Made by a program: the position numbers and the translations under genes. A stretch of 64,000 nucleotides of DNA from Cryphonectria parasitica EP155 (Eukaryota > Ascomycota > Sordariomycetes > Diaporthales > Cryphonectriaceae), in the NCBI RefSeq assembly GCF_011745365.1, contig NW_024468910.1:1454068-1518067 (forward strand). Reading direction: 5' to 3'. Shown piece after piece: positions 21,801 through 33,265 of the stretch (positions are counted from its first letter, which is position 1; the number at the start of each line of letters is the position of its first letter). The notes under the pieces were generated by a model. The model did no database searches, had not been told where the DNA came from, and saw only the letters and a program-made list of their open reading frames with translations.

Positions 21801-22499
21801 TATATTAATCAGAAATAGAATAATTAAATTAATTTATTGCTTCTTATATAGTTTGCTTATAATAGCGCAGATATAAGCATAATAAAGAAATTATTATTCT
21901 TTATACTCTATGAATATAATTCAACAGCTTATTACAAAGTACTGCTAGAAGCAGATATAGAAGCTGCAGAAAAAGAAATTAAGAAGATTAAGAAAATTCA
22001 GAAGAAATTCTGATCAGAGTTACAATTTGTTCAAAAACAAATAATGCAGTATACAAACTTCAAAAGAATTGAGAAATCAATTTTATAGAAGAAAGATAAG
22101 ATCTATCTACTTCGGAAAAACATCAAAACAACCAGACTTAGCAACAAACTCGATCACAAGAGGTTGGGATCATTCAAAATCTTATAACAGATCTTCCTGA
22201 TTAATTATGAGTTAGCATTATCTCATGGAATGAGAATATATCTAGTTTTTCATATCTTATTGCTAGAACCAGCAGCACAGGAAATATTAACGAATAATAC
22301 AGCAGAAGTAGAAAACAATGAATCAGAGTATAAGATAGAAAGGATTCTTAAGCACAGAAGCATCAACAGTATAAGGGAATACCTTATCAAGTGAAAGGGT
22401 TACTCAGCAAGCGAAAATTCATGGAAACCACAGAAGAACGTTAAGAATGCTTAGGAAAAAATAGCTGAATATTGAAAAAGGAAGGAAGCTAGCATCTAA
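18855..22499 (+). pseudogene. pol: R3 pol
   Basis: Whole pol gene, collinear with R4 pol. Retropepsin reads ILLNNSAQRNF (Asp to Asn) near 18970. The open block 19530-19802 covers the end of the linker and the start of RT. YLDD reads YLNN near 20270. Integrase and a broken chromodomain follow, with the stop TAA at 22497-22499. Much more RIP damage than in R4. Confidence 0.88.
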
Positions 22500-23011
22500 A
22501 ATGATCGCTCCGCTCCGAACCGAAACTCAGAAGCTTCGAGAACCTCATTCTCCAGAAAGCCTAACCAATTCACTACAGAATTCCCCAAATCCACAGAATT
22601 TCAATCAAAACCCTCAAGAGAAGAATCCCCAGCTACAACAGCAGATTCCTTAGCCACTACAGCCTGCACTTCAGCAGCAACACACACCCTCTCAGCCTCA
22701 GCCTTCTCAGCTTCCTCTTTCTCAAGCTCTTCAAGATTCTTGAGACTGCAACGAATAGCCCGAGATATTCTTTCACGCCACATCTTCTTTTATTAATGCA
22801 GTTGAAGTAACTTTAACTCCAATTCTTCTATCTCATCCTCCAGTTTTCAATGTTGAGTAGAGATAAGAAGAAGTTCAGCAGCATTCGTTAGTTTCAGAAC
22901 ATCATACTTAGCGCGATTCTGGGAAATGCATTCCGAGCAACGGGATAAATCATAAGAAGAAATAATATACGATTGCAAGCTCCAACTATTACAATAAGAA
23001 CAAGAATGCAT
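22496..23011 (-). pseudogene. R3 opposite-strand gene, version 2
   Basis: Same length and layout as R2 and R8 (171 codons plus stop) from the MHSYSYC-type start at 23011. The C-terminal half (22601-22783) is open with the Ala/Glu segment and FDWNSVDLGNS-type tail. The stop lies in the overlap with the pol stop (22496-22499). The N-terminal half is broken. Version 2 goes with the type A LTRs of this element. Confidence 0.72.
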
Positions 23012-23213
23012 ATTGAAGCTATTTGAAAGAATGGATTAAAGAAGAAGGTTTTTCTGCTTCCTTTTGTTAGAGCAAGAATTCGAAGATTTCAGTTTCGCAA
23101 CTTTGTTGATTCTATTTAATATTCTGATTAGAAAAGCAAGATCATGAATACGAAGGCTTGCTAGAATACTTACAAGAGATCATTGGGAACAATAACTGAT
23201 AGAAGGGAAATAA

Positions 23214-23707
23214 TATTATAATCCATTCAATATACAGATTACAGAACAGATTACAAGTAGCAAGAATCAGATATTAAGAATCCAATATTCTAATAAAGCA
23301 TTGATTATATAACTCAGAGTTAGGGTTATAAAGGAGGAAGGATCGCTGAGCTCGCTAACGATCCCAACGAGCTTTATACCTTGAATCGCTAAGCTCGCCA
23401 ACGATCCCAACGAGCTTCACACCTTGGATTGCTAAGCTCGCCAACGATCCCAACGAGCTACACTGAAGAGCAGGATATATAAGAACACGTTCATTACCAT
23501 CAGACAGATTCAGTATATAGCTCTTCAGTTGTCAATCTAAGTATTCAGTCTTACACACTGAGTAGCTTCAAAGGCAGTGAACACTTGCATCGCTTATCAG
23601 AACTTGTACGATTCCGTATTCAAAAACTTAACACTTTGATACCGCTCTTGTTAGCATAAACTCTTCGTATACTTGGGAATCTTCGGATTGCTGCAGTGCT
23701 CATTACA
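23214..23707 (+). repeat. 3' LTR of R3 (type A, three units)
   Basis: TATTATAATC ... GCTCATTACA, followed by the duplication ATTAT. Three 43-bp units at about 23339-23458. Same length as the 5' LTR. Confidence 0.94.
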
Positions 23708-23712
23708 ATTAT

Positions 23713-26700
23713 TATAAGCAAACTGTGCAAGAAGCAACAGATTAATCCAGTTATTCTGTTTCTAATTAATATAGTATTAAAGATACTATTTAATAACTTG
23801 ATTCATTCTTTCTATCTATTCATCTGTTTATAAATAAAATGCTATAAATATTCTATAGTATATTCCAAGCTATTTTATAAGCAAAGTTTAGAACTTTGAA
23901 TTAAACTTTCTATCTCTATTGGAGATTACTTTCTCTAATATGCTATAGTTAGCAATAATCGTTCTAAGGAATGCATATGTAAGTTCTTCTGCTATACTGC
24001 TTTCCTTATAAGAGAGAAAGTAAGTATATTTGCTCAGTTTGCAAATTACTACTAGAATGCTATTGTATTGCACTTTAGTTAAGAGTTCTTATAAGAGAGA
24101 TAGCTTGATAATGAAGTTTAGACTGATGGATTGCTAGATAGTTATAGATATTGGTAAGGAATGCAGTAGTCTGTAAAGCTTATATCTTTCTGCTTTATTT
24201 TTCTTGCAGCTGTTGCATTGTTATAGAACGTTTTCAATTCTTTTCTAATATCTAGTAGATTCTAGTATCTTTTAATGCATTCATAGATTGCTCTAACTCT
24301 CTGATATCTGTACGCTAGTATATTATGTATATCTTTGATGTAATTATCTTATTTATTCAGAGTTATTGATTCTGGATTCTTTTCTGAAGATTCAATTCTG
24401 AAGGCAACGTTCAGTTCTCTGTATGCATTAACGAGATTTCCTAACTCGTTTTGAGCAAAAATATTCTGTATATCTAAGAAATCTGCATCTTAATGATTGG
24501 ATCTTCTGCTGAAAGCATTTGCTTATTCATTTTCTGAGCTCTTGCAGTACACAATTTTGAAATCAAACTATAAGAGGAATTCTGCTTATTTAACTTGTTG
24601 CTTATTCAAAACTTTGATTATTATGAATATAGTTAGATTCTTGTAATTCGAATAAACTATAATCGAATGCTATATGCTAATAAGATAGTATTGCTATTCT
24701 TCGAAAGCTTTTACTATTGCTATAAGCTTCTGATCAGGGATTCTATAATTAACTTCTGAGCTATTCAACTTCTTTAAGAAATTGCTTATAATTCCTAAAT
24801 GCTCTTGATTGTCTTGCTAATTAAGTTATTCTTCAAATACATATTCTAATGCATTGATTTCAATTTTAAAAGATTTATAGAGATCTGCTTCATACAGAAT
24901 TAGTTCTAAAGTAATATATTTAATGATTTTATCAAAAGCTTCTTATACCTTGGAAGTTCATTCAAAGAGCTGTTTCTTTTTGATAAGATTTGTAAGAAAG
25001 TATGCAATTCGGCTGTAATTCTTAATGAACTGCTTGTAGAAGTTAATATATCCGAGAAAGAATCTAATATTTCTAATATTCTTAAGAATTAGCTAGTTTC
25101 TAACAGCTTCTATCTTATCTTTTTATAGCTTAATGCATTCTAGCTTAATTATAAATCCGAAATAGTTGATCTTTTATATATAAAAGTAACTTTTCGCAGA
25201 TTCTATAAAAAGTTTCGCATTTTGAAGCATTTGCAATATTATTTCTATATGCTTCTTATATTCTTCCAGTATTCAAGAGTAAATAAGAATATTATTGAAA
25301 TAAGCAATAATAAACTGATCTAAATACTTATATAGAATATGATTGATTATTTCTTGGAATGAAGCTGAGGCATTTATTAAACTAAAAAGCATGATTAAAT
25401 ATTTATAATATTTATATTGTATTCTGAAAGCAGTTTTCTATTCTTCTTCTTTCTTTACTCTGATCAGATTATAAGCTTCTTTTAGATCTAGAACTATAAA
25501 CTACTATGCTTCTTGCAGCCTATCTTATAATTTCTTAATAAGTAGCAACAGATATTAGTTCTTAATTGTAATATTATTGAATTGCTTATAATCAATATAT
25601 AGCTTAAGCTTGCTATTTTTCTTGAATATAAACAGAATAAGATATTCTGCTAGTAATTATAATAATTGTATATATTCCTTTTTGAAATTCTTATCGAGAT
25701 ACTCTCTGAGCGCCTCTAGCTGTGCCTTATCTAATCTATAGATAGGGAAGAACTTGAGCTGTTTTCCTTCTTATAGTAGGATCTTGTGATTGTATGAGCT
25801 GTATTCTGATAATTCTGTATCTAATTCTTTCTGAAATAGTTTCTTGAATTTGTAATATTCTTGTAATATATTTGCGAGTGTTGGTTCTGGTTCTTATGCT
25901 GTTTCTGCTATCTGGAGGAACAGTAGGTACTGCTGAGCGTGCTTCTTTTCTGATGGCGTTTTTGAGAGCTTTGAGCGTTCGCTCCAGGCCGAATCGAGCG
26001 CCCGAGGGCCTGGTTTCGAGGTTTTTCCTGTATAGATCTACAATTCACTTTCTGAAGCTTTTCTTTGTTGCTCCGGGGCGAACCGACTTGCTAAGGGCTT
26101 TGCTTCCATTGTTTTGTTAACCTGTTAGCGCTCTGGCACTGTCTGGGTTCGCTTGTTACTAAGTTCTTCTTCTTGAACTATCAGCTCTGCTAACTTGGAG
26201 ATATGTATGAAGTTATATAAAGCTTCTTTTTCTGAGTGCTCTTCAATCACTAGCTTCCATCCTGCGTTATTGATTGCAACTATCTCTCTGGATATAGCTT
26301 GTTCTCATGAGATCTAGCTAGTAGTTCAATCGATTCGGGGATTGTGCTTCTTGAGCTATGGAAGTTCTACAATCAGCTTATGCTATGCTATATTCGTAAT
26401 ATTAAAAGAAATCCTGGTTGTATATCTCTGAATCAAAACAGATAGATAATCAGTCTTCTTATTGATTACTTCTTGGTTATATATAATAGATTGTTCTTTT
26501 ATAGTGCTGAGGGTATATAGGCGTTTCTTTCATTTCTATTGTAATTGTGCTTGATTAATAATATATGGAAATATGAAATTTCCCTGAGCGCCACTATTCA
26601 GTAGTGCGCTATACTTGTATTCTTGAATGTATATATTAAACTTGATATGAGTATAATCTGCTTTAAAGGCTCTACATAGAGACTGTTCCAGTCTGATTAT

Positions 26701-26718
26701 CTGCAGTTTCTTTATAAG
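23713..26718 (-). pseudogene. pol: R2 pol, 5' part (protease to integrase)
   Basis: Resumes R2 pol after R3. From right to left: retropepsin ALLNSGAQGNF (26536-26721 is open), the linker, RT with YLDD reading YFNN near 25300, RNase H, and the integrase N-terminal finger and core. It is cut at the duplication ATTAT by R3 and continues at 8797 leftwards. RIP stops throughout. Confidence 0.88.
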
Positions 26719-28814
26719 CAATTTTGTTCTTTTGAAATTGCTGAAAGCTGCTTATCTTTTTAAGCCTGCTTCGCTGCTTCTTAAGCAAGCTTCTTAGCTT
26801 GCCTCTGCTCGTATTATTATTATTTCTAGTTTTTCTTCTATTAGTACTAGTTACAAATCTTGTTATTGATATAAATCATGCAAAGCATTATCTTGCACTG
26901 CTACTATTCTATTTTTTTATCTATGCATTGCATAAAGCAGTTATCTAGTAGCTCGATGTATATATTATAGTGCTATTTGTTAAGGATTTCTCTGAAGCGA
27001 AGTTTTTGCTTCTCAATAGCTTGAAGGATTTGTTCTAGCTCTCTGATGGGGAACTACTTGTATTGCATCTTCTCCGAGAAATGTATTCTACAGCTATGAT
27101 AGATGCAGGAGATTCATGCTAGTTCGTAGTATAGGTTATGGAATGAGCTGATTCAAGGATTCTTATCTTATTATGCTTCGATGTTTTGCAAGGAAATGCA
27201 GATAAAGAGCTCTTCTAGCTCTATCTTATAGATGAGATATTTAATCTATATTGTTTCCTTATTCTACTCAATGCTAAAGAGAAACTTCTCTATAAGCTTT
27301 CTGAGTTTATTGTTTATAAGAGATTCTAGTGAATTGTTAGATTATTCGTTTTGGCTGATTTCTTCTGTTGCCTGAGAAGCGTTTTTGGTATTGTTCAGAT
27401 ATTTGTATCAATAATCAAGAAGATACTATCCCTTGTTCATATTCTTAATTATAATGATTAGCATAGATAATAAGGAGTAATGAAGGGTGTTATTGCTAAG
27501 TTCTTTCTTCAGCATCTGAATGCTTTGTTTGATAATATTAAAGCAGTTCGAGTTGTTGCTACTCGTGGTTGTGCTGAGCGCATATTCTCGTTCTGCTATT
27601 GCTATCTGTCTGCAGCGTTTAGATCTCTGAGGAAACCATTCTGAACCTTTCTTACTCGAGAGGTGTATTAAGCAGTTATTATTGTAACAGAATGTTCAGC
27701 TGAGATTTCCGTGATTAATAGAGTTCGATACTTGCTCCAAGGGAATGTTTTTGCTTAGTTGATTGGATTTCTGTTATTAAGCAACATTCATCTAGCATTC
27801 TTTCTGAATTAGTTGCTATTTGTTCTTTTGGGATTGATAGTAATTGCATGCTATATATTCCTGTTTGTTGCAGTTGTAGCAAGTAATGCTGTTTCTCTTG
27901 CTATACTATCTGTTAGCAGCATCGAGCTTTATAAGACCAGCATGCATAGTGCTGCTCTGAGCTGTATTGCTCTGTTGATTGCTATTCTTGTAATAAAGTT
28001 TCTTGCTTATATTAGCTAGAAATCTTCAAGTCTAGCTTTCTTCCTTCTTGGATTTCTTTATTCATTATTCATACAAATAGTTATCAATATGGATTGCTTA
28101 GTTGGAAAACATTGCAAAGTTCTCTAGTTAATTCTGCTTGGAAATTTTATTCTTAATATTATTCTTAAATCTCTTATAATAGTATTTTATAAGATTCTTA
28201 TCTTTCTACAAAAGTTATACTAAGAGTTGCTTAAATCTAACTGTATAAGCAGAAGCTAACTTAGTCTGCTTGAGATTTATAAGCTGCTAAGCTATAATAC
28301 ATTCTTCATTGGAATTACTAAAGATTTTCTTGAAAGCTTTCTCGAAGCTTGTAAAGAAATCGAATATATTCTTAGTATCCTGAGTATGCACATCAGAGTT
28401 ATTCTGATACTCCAAGTAGTTGTACAGAAAAGATTTGTATTAGATAAGAGCATTCTTTTTGAAATAAGTTTCTGCAAGAATAATTTTCTCATATTTCTTA
28501 GTAAACTGAATTATATAGTACAAGAAGTATGCTCTGCAGTAAGTAAGGAATTCATATAGCATCTTTTAATTGCTATTATATATAGCGAGCTTGTTCATCT
28601 TATATGCTTTTCTAGCGCTATTAATAGCTACGGAGATAAACTGTGCCTGCTGAGCTTATTAAGCAAGCTAAGCTTATTAATTAGCGATAATAGCGCTCTA
28701 AGCTTGCTATTATTTATACAGATTCTGAATATGCTAAGTAAGCTGATATATCTGATTAATTAATTCCTTCTGAGTAGGAGCGTGCGAGAATGAAGGGATT
28801 TCTGAAGAAGCTAT
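26712..28814 (-). pseudogene. gag: R2 gag
   Basis: 701 codons including the stop, collinear with R8 gag. Decayed start at 28812-28814 next to the leader; TAA read from 26714 to 26712. A Cys knuckle remnant lies near 27840-27885. Frequent stops. Lies directly inside the 5' LTR with about 60 bp of leader. Confidence 0.85.
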
Positions 28815-28874
28815 TGTATTCCGTATTGCTCAAGGGAGTAATACTAAACTGTTCTTGAACAAGAGTTATCAAAA

Positions 28875-29283
28875 TGTAATGAGTATTGCAGTAATTCGAA
28901 GATTTCTAAGTATACGGAGGGGTTTATGCTAATAAGAGCGGTATCAAAGTATTAAGTTCTTGAATACGGAACTGTACAAGTCTTAATAAGCGATGCAAGT
29001 ATTTACTGCCTTTGGAGCTACTCAGTGTATAAGACTGAATACTTAGATTGATAACTGAAGAGCTATGTACTGAATCTATCTAATGGTAATGAACGTTTGC
29101 TTATATATTCAGCTCTTCAGTGTGGCTCGTTGGGATCGCTGGCGAGCCCAGCGATCCTCCCTTCTTTACAACCCTAACCCTGAGTTATGTAATCAATGTT
29201 TCGTTAGAACGTTGGATTCTTAATACCTGGTTCTTGTTACTCGTGATCTGTTTTGTAACCTGCATGTTGGATGGGTTATAACA
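28875..29283 (-). repeat. 5' LTR of R2 (type A, single unit)
   Basis: TGTAATGAGT ... GGTTATAACA followed by the duplication ACTAT. Only one 43-bp inverted-repeat unit (near 29125-29158), which makes it 43 bp shorter than the 3' LTR of the same element. Confidence 0.93.
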
Positions 29284-29288
29284 ACTAT

Positions 29289-32200
29289 GAATCAGATAAG
29301 CTTTTCATCTTAATAATATAATTATTATCTTCTAGCTTAAAATCTTCAACGGATGATTTAGAAACTGATTCAGAAGCTTGTTATTAATAGCTTGAACTAT
29401 TAGCTCTCTATTCAGACTGTTGGATTGCTTGTTAGATTTCTCTAGTCTAATATTCCCGAAATATATAAGGATCTCAATAGTTCTTATACTTGCATTTCCT
29501 CTAACCTCATCATCATCATATCCAGCCTTTCCAATACAGCACTTCTTTGCTTTACCAGCGTTTATCTGAGCTTGAATAGGCTCAATACTTATAGCATTAA
29601 TGCTGGGAAGCTTTGGTAGATATAGTTCGGCTTGAGCTGAAGTGAGATATAACTTCCCTACTTGAATCTTACTAGCATTGCTAAGGATCTTAATATTGTT
29701 AGTTCTATACTGATTATTGCATTTGAGAATGGGATTAGTTTCTTCTTATAGTGTTTTATTCTTAGCTATTTCAGAGTCTTTATGCTATTTCTTATTCTCT
29801 TGAACTAAGCTGATATATCGAGAAATCCAAGAATCTTCAATACTCTTTAGCTGTTAATCTTTATAAAGATCGAGGATTAGACGAATTATATCGCCTTTGG
29901 GATTATTTCGAGCGAATATAATCTAGCTATATGATACTGATTTTAATCTAGAGTTCAGAAACTCCGAGCAATTGCTAAAATGCTACTCTAGCTTTGCTAA
30001 TACTGAAGCATAGCAAATGCTACAATTCATAATAGTACAGAGTTTCATATACTCATGAGCTCTATGGAACTTCGATCCATAGCTATAGCATCTGTACAGA
30101 GTTCCGTTCTTTTTCAGGATTTCATTGATCTTCGCTTACTATGCTTCAGAATACTGCTCACTCTTATTCTTCGAACTTATATAGATAATACTTATTTGCA
30201 AGGAATTTATATTCCTTTGGGAAGGATTTCTTGCAGAAACAGTTTAGGAATGCTTGATTAGTTGTAAGATTTTCTATAGAGCTTTAGTTTGGTTATACAA
30301 GATATTCTGCATTTATTTAGAAGTATTAATCTGCAGTTTTAAGGATTTTACTATTGCAATTTGATTAATATAGAGTTGCTTTATTATTGAAGCTAACTAG
30401 TTATATTCTTAATTACTCTTCTAAGCAGATTCAGCTTTTAAGATCTGCTTAGTTAGTTCAAGCTGAGCTTGCTAATTATGAATTAACTATTAAAGCGATT
30501 AATAGTATAATAGCTCTACTGCTTATTCTAATGGATTTATTAGTTAACTAGGAGTATTATATATTAAATATGGAATAGAAATGAGCTGTATCTGGTTAAG
30601 AACTGATTGAGATGAAAGTATAGAAGAATCTTGGAATTGAGCTTGTTAATAAAGTTAAAGATTAGTAGCACTAAAAGCAAGTTAGTTTTGAGTCTTCTTC
30701 TGAAGTACTTTATGATAAATCTCCAACAGCTTTTCTATAAGATAAAGCTACTTCTTGTTGCTAATGCTTTCAGCAGTAACACTATAGTTAGCTTGAAAGC
30801 GCTTGATTCAGATTAAAGAGAGCTTTATTCATGCTTCTGCTACAGATTAATTATCTCTAATCTTAAGATAAGTAAGAGTATTATTATAATTCATAATGAA
30901 CAATCAGAAGCTAGCAGCATTAATAATGAAACAGTTGTTAATAATGTTCAGATGCTTCTGCTTGAAAGTATATATTTGAAAATAATTCCAAGAGCAATAA
31001 GCAACTAATAATCGCTTCTTCTATTCATTCTAAGTTTTAGCGCTTATAGTGAATCTCTTTATTTCTCCAGCAATGATTATATCTGCACAGAAGCTTTTCA
31101 TAAAGTTAAATGCTTGAATATTATTAATCTCTTTGATCTGATGCTACCAGTCGAATTGCTTCAGCTATAAGAAAACTTCCACACAAGCAAACAATGCTAA
31201 CTCACTACTAGCAAGCTCACTATAAAAGGAGAACCTAAAGTTCTAATCATAGTGATTGTTAGCTAGGTAATCAGCCGAACTGAATATCTGATTGGAAGAG
31301 CTTTCAGATGTGAAGGCCATCTTCTCTTTTGGTTATCGCTTTCTCCAATATTTCTTTGCTTTCCTGATTCGAGATTCTTAAGTTGAGAGCGCTATAGCCG
31401 GAATGCTTTCTATATCCTGCAGAAGATAATACTATAAAGATTAAGAGAGTTCAGATGCTTGAAAAAGATTCAGTCTGTAAATAGAGTATATATAAGATCT
31501 GTCTTATAATAAATAATAAGAAATTGAATTAGCTGTTCTATACTGCATTAGGATTTCCTTTATTAATAATCCTGCTAATCAATGGAAGCATTTCTAATTA
31601 GATGTAAGGCATTGATTAAAGTTTGATATTGGATAATATTATTATAATTCTTAATCTTTATTTCTTATATATACTAATAGTTTCTCATCTTTATCTTTCT
31701 ATATTCTTCGCTTTTGGAATAATGCAATTAGCAAGCTTTTGATTCAAAGGATTAATATAGCTAGATATATTCAGATAAAGCATGCTAATCGAATTATTGC
31801 AAGAAGCACAAATCTTGTTAATCATGCTACTTTTCTCTGCAGAATACTATTTATCAAAAGCATTCCACTCTATAATTTAATCATAAACTCATATTCAACA
31901 TGATTAAACTTTCCGCTGCAGCTTATACAGATCTAAGCTGTATTAGCTTCTATATAGAATTGTTGATTGATGTGGGAAATGTTGGAAAAAGAAATTCGTT
32001 TCTTCGTAATATTAGCCTGCAAGCTCAATGCATTATTCACCAGCCTACAACCAGAACTCATACTACTCCTCCTCTATTCACTCATCTCCTCTCTACAAGA
32101 GATCTCAGGCATAATCCAGAGTCTAGACATAATGCATAGCTTATCATATAAGCATGATAGATAAAGAAAATAAAAGAGCTCAGCAGGGAAAAAGAGTGCG

Positions 32201-32306
32201 CCCGTTCATAGGATAAACTTGCTGCTCTTACTGATTCTCACGAACTGTGATGCAAACAGCTCTAAGCTACCAGCCTGAATAGCTAAGTTCGCACATACTG
32301 CACCAT
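29289..32306 (-). pseudogene. S1 upstream (gag) region, degraded
   Basis: About 3 kb between the S1 5' LTR and the R2 insertion. By position it should hold leader and gag. On the minus strand a mostly open stretch at about 29310-29760 reads KLYLTSAQAELYLPKLPS and further residues, but I recognise no gag domain or zinc knuckle. The rest (29760-32000) is very AT-rich with stops in all frames. The 120 bp next to the LTR (32190-32306) are much less mutated. Short open frames on the plus strand here have no recognisable features. Confidence 0.4.
32291..32305 (-). other. Primer-binding site candidate of S1
   Basis: Reading leftwards one base after the LTR: TGGTGCAGTATGTGC. A TGG start at this position is typical of tRNA-primed retrotransposons, unlike family R. 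The tRNA is not identified. Confidence 0.5.
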
Positions 32307-32626
32307 TGAACCAGAACTAGGGCGCTGTTGCTCTCGAAAGAAAAAGGGATAAACAGCTGCTGAAGCAATGAGCAAGAGCTCGTACAACCCAAGCGTGCCT
32401 ATACAGATGAGGATAGCAAACTAAGGCTACATGGGCACAAGAACAGGGTGAAAAATCTGTCTTAAACCTATTCAAAGGGTTCAAAATTGAAAAGAAGAGA
32501 AAAGGATGCTTCCTTGTTGCTTATAGCTAAAGAATTTGAAAAGTGAGTGGTATTCTTTATATGTATGAGGACCCTTGACCCACTGTACTCCACGTTCCAC
32601 GGACTACCACCCTGGCCACCACAACA
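32307..32626 (-). repeat. 5' LTR of S1
   Basis: 320 bp, TGAACCAGAA ... CCACAACA on the plus strand (TGTTGTGG...GGTTCA on the minus). It aligns end to end with solo LTR S2 with a modest number of transitions and few or no other changes. Contains CATATAAAG-type TATA sequence. It is strikingly less mutated than the S1 interior. Confidence 0.88.
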
Positions 32627-32757
32627 GCGATGGTAGCGCTTTAAGCTTGCTGCTGATTATGCAGATTCTGGATACATTAAATGAGCTAGTATACCTGATT
32701 AACTAGTTCCTTCTGAGTAGAGATGCGCAAGAACAAAGAAGTTCCTTGAGAAGCTAT
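32627..32757 (-). pseudogene. gag: R5 gag, N-terminal fragment
   Basis: First about 44 codons of gag, starting at the decayed start codon 32755-32757. Matches the same part of R8 (the RAPTQEELV-like and QNL/REQQ-type segment). Cut by S1. Confidence 0.8.
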
Positions 32758-32758
32758 T

Positions 32759-33205
32759 TGTTATGACTCATCCAACATGCAGGTCACGGGACAGGCCTCA
32801 CCAACTAAGGGACCAGGTATTACGATTCAACGTCGGATACCAAACAAGATTACGAAACCCGGGTTAGGGTTGCTAGCGCAACTATGTTGATTATGGATAT
32901 AATTAACCTATTTGAAGAAATGACTATAAGGAATCGAAGCATAGTTAGGATAGTCAGGACTGAAGAGCTGAATATATAAGAATACGTTTATTACTATTAG
33001 ATGAATTCAGTATATAGCTCTTCAGTTATTAATCTAAGTATTCAGTCTCATATACTAAGTAGCTCCAAAAGCAGTGAATACTTGCATCGCTTATTAGAAC
33101 TTGTACGGTTCCGTATTCAAGAACTTGATACTTCGATATTGCTCTTATTAGCATAAACCTCTTTGTATATTTTGGAATCTTTAGATTGCTGCAGTGCTTA
33201 TTATA
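32759..33205 (+). repeat. 5' LTR of R6 (type C)
   Basis: TGTTATGACT ... GCTTATTATA. U3 from about base 30 onward is unlike types A and B and carries the 7-bp inverted repeat AACTATG (32880-32886) / CATAGTT (32940-32946); the telomere-like GGGTTAGGGTT and the TATA box are retained. Confidence 0.93.
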
Positions 33206-33265
33206 TTTTGATAATTCTTGTTCAAGAATAGTTCAATATTACCCTCTTAAGCAATATGGAATATA

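Larger units (their letters stand above)
8798..23707 (+). mobile_element. R3: complete family-R element, split by R4
   Basis: Plus-strand element inserted in R2 integrase, duplication ATTAT at 8793-8797 and 23708-23712. Both LTRs are 494 bp and carry three 43-bp U3 units. R4 (10404-17806) interrupts gag after the zinc knuckle. Own length without R4 is about 7,502 bp, internal region about 6,514 bp. It is more RIP-mutated than the R4 it contains, consistent with greater age. Confidence 0.94.
6997..29283 (-). mobile_element. R2: complete family-R element, split by R3
   Basis: Minus-strand element with 3' LTR at 6997-7448 and 5' LTR at 28875-29283, flanked by the duplication ACTAT at 6992-6996 and 29284-29288. 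R3 (8798-23707, itself holding R4) interrupts the integrase C-terminal region. Without R3 and its duplication R2 is about 7,372 bp with an internal region of about 6,511 bp, equal to the other copies. Its two LTRs differ by one 43-bp unit (one versus two). Confidence 0.93.
5455..32626 (-). mobile_element. S1: second Ty3/gypsy family, heavily interrupted (5455-6996 and 29284-32626)
   Basis: What remains after removing R2 is a minus-strand element of another family. Its 5' LTR is at 32307-32626, about 3 kb of degraded upstream coding sequence is at 29289-32306, and a protease-to-RT linker region is at 5455-6996. R2 is inserted with the duplication ACTAT (6992-6996 and 29284-29288). R1 sits at its left boundary, so the RT, integrase and 3' LTR must lie beyond R1, outside the window. 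Its own right end abuts the gag of R5 at 32627. The LTR pairs with solo LTR S2. Confidence 0.72.

Noticed and set aside
30055..32164. Several plus-strand open frames of 60-80 codons in the S1 interior
   Set aside because: Short, overlapping, without domains and on the strand opposite to S1; treated as chance frames in AT-rich sequence.
32190..32306. Possible host gene or RNA next to the S1 LTR, because it is less AT-rich
   Set aside because: It directly follows the S1 5' LTR with a TGG primer-site-like start and is best explained as S1 leader.
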